A DNA stretch of 64,000 nucleotides from NCBI GenBank assembly GCA_965249005.1, contig CBDFLD010000021.1:434001-498000 (forward strand), in the 5' to 3' direction. Shown here piece by piece: positions 54,582-63,624 of this stretch. A program made the translations under genes and the position numbers. The DNA is from CBDFLD01 sp965249005 (GTDB lineage: Bacteria; Acidobacteriota; UBA6911). A model generated the notes under the pieces. That model made no database searches and had not been told where the DNA came from. It was given only the letters and a program-made list of their open reading frames with translations. The first letter of the stretch is position 1, and the number at the start of each line of letters is the position of its first letter.

Positions 54582-54596
54582 GCGAATAGTCTGACT
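54582..54596. repeat. Direct repeat flanking the IS3-type element (right)
   Basis: Second copy of GCGAATAGTCTGACT; it continues as ATT, completing the palindrome AATAGTCTGACTATT (54585-54599). Without the insertion the target would be this palindrome. Confidence 0.75.
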
Positions 54597-54697
54597 ATTT
54601 CTTGTAGGTCTACCCTATCACAAGCCTCACGTTAAGAAAAACTTCCTGATTTATGTTTCGGAGTGAGCTAATCTTTACTACTTAGGGAGAAGACAAT

Positions 54698-55210
54698 ATG
54701 AGACCCGTTGACCGGCAAACTGTGGACCTATCCTCGTTCCCCGATCTCGTTGTTATTTACCTCGGGATGAGGGTTCGAACCATGTACGGCATCAAGACGC
54801 TGCTTGGCATCGGGCCGCAGATCGACAAGGCGGGAGCGGAGCGTCCTGATGGTCTTTTGCATTTCGAGAACAACATCATTTTCAGTTTGTTTCCGCTTCA
54901 TCTGGGCATGCGATGGTACTGGAAGGATTTTGAATCCATGGAGCGATGGACGCGTTCGGAACCGCATCTCACTTGGTGGCGTGATTTCATGCGTAGCTCC
55001 GGCGGTACTGGCTTTTGGCACGAAACCTATTTCATGCGTGGTGGCATGGAAGCCGTCTACGGTGACGTGCCGGCGCCGGTCGGGCTTCTGGCGTTCGCGC
55101 CGTCAGCAGCCGCACGCGGATCGATGTTTTCTGCACGCCACAGACTGAAAAAACCGGGCGATACGCCCGCCCAGCCGGAAGGCACAACAGAGCAGGACCT
55201 CTATCAATAG
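54698..55210 (+). CDS. DUF4188 domain-containing protein
   Basis: A 170-residue protein with the family hallmarks DLVVIYLGMRVRTMYGIKTL, IIFSLFPLHLGMRWYWKDFE, ERWTRSEPHLTWWRDFMRSS and GGTGFWHETYFMRGGMEAVY. DUF4188 belongs to a dimeric alpha/beta-barrel-like group related to phenylacetaldoxime dehydratase and antibiotic-monooxygenase-type haem proteins. A GGGAG site precedes the ATG. It is caught between two insertion sequences; its C-terminal 35 residues (RHRLKKPGDTPAQPEGTTEQ) are variable in type. No functional partner is visible. Confidence 0.85.
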   Translation: MRPVDRQTVDLSSFPDLVVIYLGMRVRTMYGIKTLLGIGPQIDKAGAERPDGLLHFENNIIFSLFPLHLGMRWYWKDFESMERWTRSEPHLTWWRDFMRSSGGTGFWHETYFMRGGMEAVYGDVPAPVGLLAFAPSAAARGSMFSARHRLKKPGDTPAQPEGTTEQDLYQ

Positions 55211-55267
55211 CGGTCCGACCCGAGGTTCGACGGAGTTGCGCGGCCGCAACGGAGTGAGTGCTATTGT

Positions 55268-56666
55268 TAGTTGAAATTCAATGAAAGGAAAGCGGCTCCA
55301 AGAGTGGTAGATTTTTGTTTTTGGCGAAAACGAAGTCAACCAATTCTCAAGGAGCCACTATGAAGAAGATTCTACCAAACGGCAATACGTCGAAGCAAAA
55401 ACGATCGTCAGGCGAGACACGATTTCTCGCAACCAATGATCAGCTCAACGAACTTGATGCACGTATCGAGCTCATCCAAGCGTTGATACCGCTGGGATTG
55501 CGAGCCGTCCAGGACAGCCTTGAAGATGAAGTCAACCACCTCGCTGGGGAGCGCTATAGCCGAGCCGGCGGCGATTCCAACCTTCATCGATGGGGATCGC
55601 AAAGGGGTTCAGTGTACCTGACAGATCAGAAGATTCCAGTCCGTGTTCCTCGAGTCCGAGATACTGATCGGAGTTGTGAGGTACGGTTGAGAACATATCG
55701 GCGGTTGCAGCAACCCAGGAATATGGACGAGGGCCTTTTGAAGAAGGTAATCAACGGATTATCGTGTCGCAATTATCGGGAGTGCGCTGAGGCGGTTCCC
55801 GAGGCCTTTGGCATGTCGCCATCGAGCATCTCGCGCCGTACCATCCAAGTGACAGCTCGAAAACTGAAGGAGCTGCAGGAACGATCTCTTGCAGGATACG
55901 ATTTTGTTGCTCTCTTTCTGGACGGCAAAAGCTTTGCATCGGAGCAAATCCTGATTGGATTGGGAGTAACCATTGAGGGTGAGAAGATCATCTTGGGGTT
56001 CCTGCAGGCCAGTACCGAAAATGAACGAGTGTGTACGGACTTTCTCCGAGGGCTGTTACAAAGAGGGCTTTGCCATGATGAGGGCCTGATGTGCGTTATC
56101 GATGGGTCCAAAGGATTGCGAAAAGCCGTCCAGGCGGTATTCGGCAACCGGGCGGTCGTGCAGCGCTGCCGATGGCACAAGCGTGAAAATGTATTGTGCT
56201 ACTTACCCAAGAGCAAACAGGGAACCTTTCGCAAACGATTGCAGGATGCCTATCAAAAGCCAACCCTGAGAGAGGCAGAAAAAGCGCTTCTAAGGGTCCG
56301 AAAAGAACTATCGCTGCTGAACCAGTCAGCGGCAGCCAGCTTGGATGAGGGTTTCGAAGAGACTCTCACCCTTCACCGGTTGGGCCTGGCAGAGGAACTC
56401 CGGGAAAGTTTCTCTACCACGAATTGTCTCGAGTCCATCAATGCGCAGCTTGGACAAAGAACCGATAAAGTGGATTACTGGAAAAACAGCAACCAATTAC
56501 ATCGCTGGGTAGCTACGGCATTGCTTGAGATCGAGCCGAGACTCAGGAAGGTCCGTGGCTATCGGCATCTGCCGAGGTTACGTCGTTCCTTAAAAGCCCG
56601 CTTTTCAAAAGCCGTGGAGGAACGAATTGCGTAAATACCACGGGAGCCGCTCTCCAATTTCAACTA
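55268..56666 (+). mobile_element. IS256-type insertion sequence
   Basis: About 1.4 kb with terminal inverted repeats TAGTTGAAATT and (A)AGCGGCTCC at each end. The left end carries 8 extra bases (CAATGAAA) between the two blocks, compared with the right end. It contains one transposase gene. I find no clear target-site duplication next to the repeats. Confidence 0.82.
55360..56634 (+). CDS. IS256 (mutator) family transposase
   Basis: A transposase of about 424 residues starting MKKILPNGNTSKQK, with AAGGAG 6 bases upstream. Family motifs include LEDEVNHLAGERYSRAGGDS, RWGSQRGSVYLTDQKIPVRV, ALFLDGKSFASEQILIGLGV (first Asp), LMCVIDGSKGLRKAVQAVFG (second Asp), VVQRCRWHKRENVL and FSTTNCLESINAQL (the Glu of the DDE triad). 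The sequence looks complete and intact. Its reading frame fills most of the element. Confidence 0.92.
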   Translation: MKKILPNGNTSKQKRSSGETRFLATNDQLNELDARIELIQALIPLGLRAVQDSLEDEVNHLAGERYSRAGGDSNLHRWGSQRGSVYLTDQKIPVRVPRVRDTDRSCEVRLRTYRRLQQPRNMDEGLLKKVINGLSCRNYRECAEAVPEAFGMSPSSISRRTIQVTARKLKELQERSLAGYDFVALFLDGKSFASEQILIGLGVTIEGEKIILGFLQASTENERVCTDFLRGLLQRGLCHDEGLMCVIDGSKGLRKAVQAVFGNRAVVQRCRWHKRENVLCYLPKSKQGTFRKRLQDAYQKPTLREAEKALLRVRKELSLLNQSAAASLDEGFEETLTLHRLGLAEELRESFSTTNCLESINAQLGQRTDKVDYWKNSNQLHRWVATALLEIEPRLRKVRGYRHLPRLRRSLKARFSKAVEERIA

Positions 56667-56782
56667 AAAATGGGATTGACTCCCGCAACGTAAAAGAGCC
56701 GGTAGAATAGGCCCATTGTCCTTTGTTGATCACAAACTCCTGAAACCAATCTTTCCAGGGTCGTAGCTTTCGCTAGCTCCGA

Positions 56783-58636
56783 CTATCGGGCCCGCGGCAC
56801 ATACCAGATGGGGGAGGACCAGGCGCGCTCCTGGATCGTCTTGGGGAGATCTGCTCGGGGCTCGACACCGGCGCGTAGCGCATCCCAGGTCGACCAGCGA
56901 CAGGTTGGATTCTCGAGCACGCGCAAGTAGTAGAAGGCGCGTTGGTCGGCATTGAGAGCGGGATCGCTCCACAAGGTCTTCAGTTCGGAAGAGCCAAGCT
57001 CTTCGCCGAAGCTGCAATCCGCGAGGTCGACGGCCGCGCCATTGTCCGGGCAACGGTGAGTCGACGGGTCGGGCTCTAGACCGTCGGAACAGGCCACGTC
57101 GAAAACTTGTTCATGCGCTTCCCCTTTCTCGATCCAGCCTTTGACAACCTGTAGGCGCTGAAGCGGCGCGCTCTCCGGATCCCGAAGCGCCCAGACGAGG
57201 AAACGGGGCGTGCGATCTTGCTGCGCGACGAGATCGCCACCCATGGCAATGCCACCCTCGTATGCCTTTGAGATCACGTCGGTATCGTCGGCGAAGTCTT
57301 CAGGAAAGCCGTAGCCCGCGAAGAAGCGCACCCGGATTCGCGGCCCGGAGGTTGCAAAGGTCTCCTTGCGACGCATGGCGTCGTAGATCGACTCACGCGT
57401 GTTCTCTTCGGCCCATACTCCGGCTAAACCGGAGGCGCCCCACCAATGGTAGTAGCTGTCGGAGTACTCATTGCCGTTTCGACCGGGATCCGAGAGCGGT
57501 ACGGATCCTCGCCCTTCCGCCTTGCCGTCGAGCAGCCCGATCTTGCTGAAGAAGTTTGGCTCTTCCACCGGTCCTCCGGCGTTGTGAGAGTCGCTGGATC
57601 CAATCAGGCCGAAACGGAAGGGATTGAAACCTCCTCTGTCTTCGAGCCTAAGGCCGTTGAGGTAGGCCTCGCGAACGTAGCTCCCCGGCACGTCGCTCGG
57701 TATGGTGGTCGCGATCCGGTAAGGAAAGATCTCGAAGTCGGCCCACTCGTCATTAGGCGAATTCATCGGATGCGTCTCCGATGTACCCTTCACCTGCGTG
57801 ACCTCTACCAAAGGTTCATTCCGCATGCGCAGATCGGCATAGTCGGGGTCCAAGGGCTCGCCGGCAAATTTCGTAAGCTTGAACATTTGACCGTTGGAAC
57901 CGTTCGAGTTGTGCGGGATGGCCATGGCTTCCATGCCTTCGGCGCGCCGCTCGTCGAGCCAGGCCCACAGATCCTCAGGGTTGTCCGTGCTGATGGAGTC
58001 AAACGGGAGTACCGGCACCGCTTTGCTGCGAAAAATCACGTTGCGGTGAAGGTTCTGCGAATCCGGACCGGCGGTAAATTCGTAACCGATAAAGGTAGTA
58101 AACTTGCCGGGCTCATAGTGACGCTCCGCTGCGGCGATGATCTCCTGCCAGGCTGAGCGGCTGACCTCCATGGCATCGTCTGCCGGAACGAGCTTTCCCG
58201 AGGTGCCGACCGAGATGACCCTTCGGAATTTTTCCCGGATGCCCAGGCCGGTCTCGCCCCGCATTTCCTTCGCGATCTGCAGTGGATACAGCTTGCTCTC
58301 CGGATCGGACATCGCCCGCATCACGCCCAGATATTCCGCGTGATCGCAAACTGCCAAAAAATCCAAGGGTCCGCTCTGAAGCTGGATCTTATAACCGCTC
58401 GCGTGGTCGATCGCCTCGCCCTTGGCGTAGCGATAGGCATCATCGGGAGTCGCACGCACGTTGAAGATGAAGGCGTCGAAAGAGTAGTGCGTGTGAATGT
58501 GGGTATCGCCGAAATAGGCGTTGCGCAGGGGATTGAAGTCGCCCGGCCGGACTGATTCCGGATTCGAGAGCTCGGGGGCACTCGGGCTGCATCCCGTAAC
58601 GAGAAGCGCAGCTAGCAGGCACAGATACACTTTCAT
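56783..58636 (-). CDS. DUF3604 lipoprotein (PHP-like metal-dependent hydrolase)
   Basis: A 617-residue lipoprotein with signal MKVYLCLLAALLVTGC (lipobox Cys16). The conserved metal-binding motifs of DUF3604 are AYFGDTHIHTHYSFDAF (HxH), FLAVCDHAEYLGVM, MAIPHNSNGSNGQMF and RFGLIGSSDSHNAGG, resembling a PHP-type phosphoesterase active site. ESIYDAMRRKETFATSGPRI and the Cys-containing tail complete the family pattern. DUF3604 proteins are exported and often found in bacteria that degrade complex organic matter; the substrate is unknown. It is near the GH3 gene on the same strand, 90 bases from it. Confidence 0.85.
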   Translation of the reverse strand: MKVYLCLLAALLVTGCSPSAPELSNPESVRPGDFNPLRNAYFGDTHIHTHYSFDAFIFNVRATPDDAYRYAKGEAIDHASGYKIQLQSGPLDFLAVCDHAEYLGVMRAMSDPESKLYPLQIAKEMRGETGLGIREKFRRVISVGTSGKLVPADDAMEVSRSAWQEIIAAAERHYEPGKFTTFIGYEFTAGPDSQNLHRNVIFRSKAVPVLPFDSISTDNPEDLWAWLDERRAEGMEAMAIPHNSNGSNGQMFKLTKFAGEPLDPDYADLRMRNEPLVEVTQVKGTSETHPMNSPNDEWADFEIFPYRIATTIPSDVPGSYVREAYLNGLRLEDRGGFNPFRFGLIGSSDSHNAGGPVEEPNFFSKIGLLDGKAEGRGSVPLSDPGRNGNEYSDSYYHWWGASGLAGVWAEENTRESIYDAMRRKETFATSGPRIRVRFFAGYGFPEDFADDTDVISKAYEGGIAMGGDLVAQQDRTPRFLVWALRDPESAPLQRLQVVKGWIEKGEAHEQVFDVACSDGLEPDPSTHRCPDNGAAVDLADCSFGEELGSSELKTLWSDPALNADQRAFYYLRVLENPTCRWSTWDALRAGVEPRADLPKTIQERAWSSPIWYVPRAR

Positions 58637-58726
58637 GATTGCGCGCGATCTTACCGCCCCAGCATGGGGAAAGTCAAAAACGCATTCGGGACTGGACTCG
58701 CTGGCTGCGGCATTCGCCGTGGAGAA

Positions 58727-61044
58727 TCAATCGGTCACGACGAACGAGCCCCTCAACCGAATGTCTTTCGATGAGCTGCCGACCATGACGTCGAACCGGC
58801 CCGGCTCCACCACCCGTTCCAAATGACGATCCAGCAGGGAGAGCTGAGAAGGCGTGAGCCTGAACTCCACGGTTTGGCTTTGAGCAGGCTCGAGTGCTAT
58901 CTTTTGAAATCCCTGCAGCTCCATTACCGGAGTTGTCACGCTGCTCAGGACATCGTTGACATAGAGCTGAACCACCTCGTGTCCGCTGCGCTTTCCCACG
59001 TTTTCGACTTCGACGCTTATCTGGATTTCGGCAGCCGGGCCAGTCTTTGTGGGGGTGATCCGTAGGTTGCGGTACTCGAAGGTCGTGTAGCTGAGCCCGT
59101 GGCCGAACGGAAACAAGGGACTGGCGCTCATGTCCGCGTAGCCCTTGCCCCTACGCTTTTGGATCCAAAAGTCCTTCGACGGTTTGTAGTTGTAATATAC
59201 GGGCAACTGGCCGACGTGACGAGGGTTTGTGATGGGCAGTCGCCCGCTGGGATTGATGTCACCAAACAGTACCTCGGCCACTGCCACTCCGCCCGCTCTC
59301 CGCACATCCACGCTTCAACCACCGCGGGAACGTGCTCTGCGATCCAGCGAATCGATAGCGGCCTTCCATTTATCAGTACCGCAACCGTTGGGGTGCCGGT
59401 CGCCACCACCGCCTCGACCAAGTCCTGCTGCAAACCAGTCAAATCGAGACTGGCTACATCGAAGCCCTCCCCGTTGGTCCGGCCACTCTCTCCCACGACG
59501 ACGATTGCGACGTCGGCGTTCTTTGCGGCGTCCTGCGCTTGGGAAATCTGATTCGGATCTTTCTTCAGAACACCACACCCCTTCACGTATGTCACCTTGG
59601 TGTGTGGCGCTACTTTCTTTTTGATTCCGTCGAGAACGGTGACAATGTCCTGCGAGATCGTCCGGGCAATATAGTCCCCGAGTTGGTTTCGGCCTTGGTC
59701 TGCATTTGGACCGATGACTGCTATCGTTTGGATGTTCTTGTCCAGGGGCAAAAGGTCAGCATCGTTCTTGAGCAAGACGATTCCTTCGCGCGACGCCTCC
59801 AGGGCTAGATCCTGATGATCAGCGCTGTGAACGACCTTCGCAGCCCGACGGATGTCCACATGTGGACGCTCGAACAGACCCAGTCGTAGTTTTGTTTCGA
59901 GCACCCGTCGAACCGAACGATCAATGGTTCGCAGCGCGACTTTCCCCTCTCGCACGTTCTCCAGCATCGGCCCGAGATACCCCGGTTCGAACCAGATACT
60001 AACGTCGAGTCCCGCATTGATGGCCAACCGGCCCGCTTCTTTTTGAGTAGCAACCAGGCCTTCATATTGAAGGGTGCGCAAACCCGACCCCTCCGAGACC
60101 AGCACACCTCGGAAATCCAACTCCTCTCGCAAGATTTGGGTCAGAAACTTGTAGGAGGCATGTGCCGGCACGGCGTCGATGGCCGGATAGGTAGCCATCA
60201 CTCCCAGCGCGCCAGCTTCCTTGATTCCCGCGACCCAGGGAGGGAGAAAGACTTCTCGGAGTATCCTCTCGGAAATCTCCATGGCCCCACGCTCCAGGCC
60301 ACCCGCCGGCTCACTCTGGCCGGGAAAATGACAGAGCATAGCGCCGGCCTTGTCCTCGGCCCATACAGCATTGCCCTGCGTGCCTGCCACGATGGCTTTT
60401 GCTATCCGCGAGCACAGGTACGGATCTTCGCTATAGCCTTCTTCATTTCTGCCCAGCCTGGGATCTCGATTCGGCTCGATGACCAGCGTACAGAGAAAAT
60501 GAACGCCCGTCGCCCTGGCCTCCCGTGCGACTGCAGCATAGACGCGTTCGATCAAGTCCATATTCCAGGTACTACCGAGCGCCAGCCCCTCGGGGAAGAC
60601 CGTCCCCCCCGTGGCCCTCAATCCGTGGGTGCCCTCCTCCACGATGATCAACGGTATCCGCAGCCGGGTTTCCTCGATGGCGATCCTTTGCAGTTCGTTG
60701 GCAAACTCCGCCTGTTGTTTCGTTCCCTCCTGAATCACGGCAGGAAGGGCAAAAAACCCACCGGCTGGGCCAACTTCTTCCACCAAGGTGCCCCGCGCAA
60801 ATTGCCTGGCTGCATTGAGTCTGGCCTGATGGTCTGTGCCCATACCGAAGACCCAGGGAATATTGAGCTGTCCGATTTTCTCCTCGAGGGTCATGCGTCC
60901 CAGTAGATCCTCGACCCGCTTGTCAATGGGCAAAGTAGGATTGAGGTAAGGCGGAGTATCCGACTCGCCAAGCGCCAGGGTCTGTGCCAACACAACAAGG
61001 CAGATGCAGAGAATAATTATGGCGGAGAGTTCCCGCTTTGACAT
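58727..61044 (-). pseudogene. Secreted GH3 family glycosidase, frameshifted
   Basis: One GH3 enzyme is split into two overlapping frames. The first, from the ATG at 61044 (AGGAGG 6 bases upstream), has a signal peptide and the TIM-barrel domain: MTLEEKIGQLNIPWVFGMG, VEEGTHGLRATGGTVFPEGL and LDFRGVLVSEGSGLRTLQYE. It continues into the alpha/beta sandwich (EGIVLLKNDADLLPLDKNIQ) but stops soon after RWIAEHVPAVVEAWMCGER. The second frame goes on with GGVAVAEVLFGDINPSGRLP and a fibronectin-III-like tail (FPFGHGLSYTTFEYRNL, GHEVVQLYVND). A one-base loss near 59,285-59,300 explains both. The usual Asp nucleophile site reads VSEGSG, with Glu. Confidence 0.85.
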
Positions 61045-61157
61045 GTGATGCCTCCTGGGGCAAGGTACCCAGACTAATTTGCTTGCCAATACTATCTACT
61101 CAAGAGAGCAACAATCGTTCCAGTCCGGTAGAGCGGATGATAACCGGCTGCATTTTC

Positions 61158-61172
61158 AATTGTTATACAATT
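61158..61172. promoter_or_regulatory. Palindromic site, possible operator
   Basis: AATTGTTATACAATT has perfect 6-base arms around TAT. It lies between divergent catabolic genes, a usual place for a regulator-binding site; the regulator is unknown. Confidence 0.3.
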
Positions 61173-61263
61173 CGATCCAGTCAGTTCAGCCACCGAGATC
61201 CATATGGCCCGCAGTGTATTGTGGGGGAGGAGGCGATGTTGTTGGCGTTTCCCTCGCCCATCG

Positions 61264-61292
61264 TTGTCGGCGTGTCATCGTTGCTGTAGTAT
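61264..61292 (+). promoter_or_regulatory. Candidate promoter of the amidohydrolase gene
   Basis: TTGTCG (61264-61269), 17 bases, then TAGTAT (61287-61292). The predicted leader to the ATG at 61386 would be about 85 bases. Consensus matching only. Confidence 0.35.
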
Positions 61293-61385
61293 GGGACATC
61301 CGGGTACTGCAACGACCCGGACAGCCCTAAGGCGCAGTTTGCATGACCGAAGACGGGAGGCAGCGGACCCTCTGCAGCTCGATAG

Positions 61386-62618
61386 ATGACCACTCTATCC
61401 AAGTGTTTTTTGCCCACGGTTGCACTCTTTTGGACCTGTGTGCATCCTATTCAGGCTCAACGGGCGCTTCCGATCCCTCAGTCTGAAGAAGAGATTGCAG
61501 ACGGCAAGCTGCATCTGCGCAACTTCAATCCTCGGAGCACGCTGAATCTTCCGGACAATACCCCACAAAAGGCCCGCTTTCCGGTGATCGACGTGCACGC
61601 CCATTTGACGGGGCTCGGACGCTCACCCCAACAGCAAATTCGAGTCATGGACGCCACCGGGGTCGACATGGTGGTGGAGTCTCCATTTCTTCGGCCCAGT
61701 GTCGAGCAGAGCCGCAGCCAGTACCACGAGAAGTTTCCCGACAGGTTCGTTTTCTTCACCGACATTGACTGGTCGCTCGTGGATGAACCGGGCTTTCCGG
61801 AGAATATTCTCTCGCGTCTGCGCGAAGACATCAGGCGCGGCACGCAGGGCATTGGAGAAGTCGTAGACAAGGGATGGGGCCTGAACGGCTTCCGCCGCCT
61901 GCTCAATCGCATGCTAAGAGACGCCGCGGCTCAGGGATTACCCCCCGCGAGAGGGCCGCGATTCTTCAAGGAGGAATTCCCCGAGCCGTCCAGTCTTCCC
62001 TATCCTCCCCGCTATTGTGACGATGCCATCTGGGATCCTGTCTTCGATCTCCTTGCCGAAGCCAGGCTCCCCGTCCTCATCCATATATCGGACCCGGAGG
62101 CCTTTTTTCAGCCCCTCGACGGCTTCAACGAGCGTTACGAGCAGCTGATTGGGAACCCACAGTATCGGCTCGCGAGAGATGACGTCCCATCCAAGCCGGA
62201 GCAATTACGACGGCGCAACAACATGCTCAAACGGCATCCGAACAACATTTTCATTGGCTGTCATATGGGCAATTCACCCGAGGATCTGCAGTACCTTGCC
62301 AAGGTTCTCGACGAGCATCCGAACTTCTACGTGGAGCTGGGAGTGCGCCACGGCGAGATGGGCCGGCAGCCTTACACGGCGCGCAAGTTTTTCATCAAGT
62401 ACCAAGACCGGATCTTATTTGGCGCGGACGGGGCTCAGTCGGTTCGAGGATACAGAACTCATTGGCGGATATTGGAGACAGAAGATGAGTACTTTTCCTA
62501 CGATGGAACCACCGGCGGGCAGGGCCGCTGGTTCGTCTACGGTCTTCATTTGCCGGATGTGGTCCTGGAGAAGGTATACCATCGGAACGCGCGCAAGCTG
62601 ATCCCTGGTCTTCACTGA
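61386..62618 (+). CDS. Secreted amidohydrolase-2 family metal hydrolase
   Basis: A 410-residue protein with a signal peptide (LPTVALFWTCVHPIQAQ). The amidohydrolase (TIM-barrel, PF04909-like) motifs are FPVIDVHAHLTGL (H71-A-H73), DARLPVLIHISDP-like RLPVLIHISDPEAF, FIGCHMGNSPEDL and DRILFGADGAQS, which contains the catalytic Asp. The C-terminus YHRNARKLIPGL is the usual ending. Members of this group include decarboxylases and lactonases; this exported version may act on sugar or aromatic acids. It is divergent from the GH3 gene. Confidence 0.85.
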   Translation: MTTLSKCFLPTVALFWTCVHPIQAQRALPIPQSEEEIADGKLHLRNFNPRSTLNLPDNTPQKARFPVIDVHAHLTGLGRSPQQQIRVMDATGVDMVVESPFLRPSVEQSRSQYHEKFPDRFVFFTDIDWSLVDEPGFPENILSRLREDIRRGTQGIGEVVDKGWGLNGFRRLLNRMLRDAAAQGLPPARGPRFFKEEFPEPSSLPYPPRYCDDAIWDPVFDLLAEARLPVLIHISDPEAFFQPLDGFNERYEQLIGNPQYRLARDDVPSKPEQLRRRNNMLKRHPNNIFIGCHMGNSPEDLQYLAKVLDEHPNFYVELGVRHGEMGRQPYTARKFFIKYQDRILFGADGAQSVRGYRTHWRILETEDEYFSYDGTTGGQGRWFVYGLHLPDVVLEKVYHRNARKLIPGLH

Positions 62619-62640
62619 ACTCCGTCGCAGAGCTTCTCAT

Positions 62641-63567
62641 TCATTCGTACAGCAGTTCAGCCTCCTTCGCGAAGGCCAAAATCATATACAAGGCGGTGTC
62701 GTTGGGTTCCTCTCGCGTGAGGTATTTGCACCGACGGCGCTCGATCACACGCTCATATTCCAGTGCCTCGTCCGATCCGCGACGCGCATCGCGAATGCCG
62801 CTGTTGTATGCGCGAATGGCTTGTCGCAGGTTACTTTTTGCATCATGGCGGACGAGGTGTCGAAACCAAAACACACCGGCGCGAACCGAGTGGTACGGAT
62901 TCCAGTAGTCCTCGTCGTCGAAGTAGAAATCAACGCCGTGTTGTCTCGCGGTATGCCAAGCGCGCAGTTTGTCCCGTGTCTCCTTGTTATGTTGAAACAA
63001 GCCGATATCTTGCTCAGACCTGGCCAAGTGATCCGTGTAGCTTTCGGCAACCAACATGGACCGAAGAGTTTCGATCTCGTGGGCTCGTTGCTGTGGTTCT
63101 GTCTCTCCGCGATCATATTGATCGTACCAGTACTGAACCATGTTCATGAACGCCACGACCCGGCCTGGAGGATGCACGGATTGCCAGTCTTCGGCACTCA
63201 TCGACTCCCAGACACAGACGTCGTCCAGGACCATTTGTTCGTACTCGATCAAATACTCCAACGCAGGCCGCTTCCACACCACAGGCAATTGATCCCAGAC
63301 GGTGAGGTGCCGCCATGAATTAAAGGGATAGGTTTGATCAATCCTGCGTCGCGTGCGACGCAGGGTTTGGGCAGCAAGTTTCTCCTGCGAGTTTTGGTAT
63401 AACGGTAGGATGTAAGGAAGATACGATTCTGTGGTTATAAAAAACTGTTGTGCCACGCCCAAGTCACCACCACAGAAAGCATCGTTGCCGGCGGTGTGCA
63501 CATGGGTTATCGCAAGGGTCGTCAGAAGTGCACACGCAGGTATGGTGGCTCTCGCAAATCGCAGCAT
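62641..63567 (-). CDS. Secreted SLT-type lytic transglycosylase-like protein
   Basis: A 308-residue protein with a signal peptide (PACALLTTLAITHVHT). Its C-terminal part fits the SLT fold: LVAESYTDHLARSEQDIGLFQ supplies the candidate catalytic Glu175 and the GLxQ motif, NPYHSVRAGVFWFRHLVR the helix with the N-x-x-x-G/A pattern, and AIRAYNSGIRDA the AYN motif. Lytic transglycosylases cleave peptidoglycan glycan strands. The N-terminal 170 residues (QLPVVWKRPALEYLIEYEQM, MVQYWYDQYDRGETEPQQRA) are helical and of unknown role. It is convergent with the amidohydrolase gene. Confidence 0.65.
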   Translation of the reverse strand: MLRFARATIPACALLTTLAITHVHTAGNDAFCGGDLGVAQQFFITTESYLPYILPLYQNSQEKLAAQTLRRTRRRIDQTYPFNSWRHLTVWDQLPVVWKRPALEYLIEYEQMVLDDVCVWESMSAEDWQSVHPPGRVVAFMNMVQYWYDQYDRGETEPQQRAHEIETLRSMLVAESYTDHLARSEQDIGLFQHNKETRDKLRAWHTARQHGVDFYFDDEDYWNPYHSVRAGVFWFRHLVRHDAKSNLRQAIRAYNSGIRDARRGSDEALEYERVIERRRCKYLTREEPNDTALYMILAFAKEAELLYE

Positions 63568-63624
63568 TATTACTCGACTTTCAAATGCTTTTTCAAAAAC
63601 GCCAGGACCATCTGGACCGTCTGA

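Larger units (their letters stand above)
61045..61385. other. Intergenic region between divergent genes
   Basis: About 340 bases between the GH3 gene (minus) and the amidohydrolase gene (plus). It holds the palindrome AATTGTTATACAATT (61158-61172), the promoter candidate at 61264-61292 and a stretch near 61278-61330 that resembles the frdA leader. No gene is visible. Confidence 0.5.
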
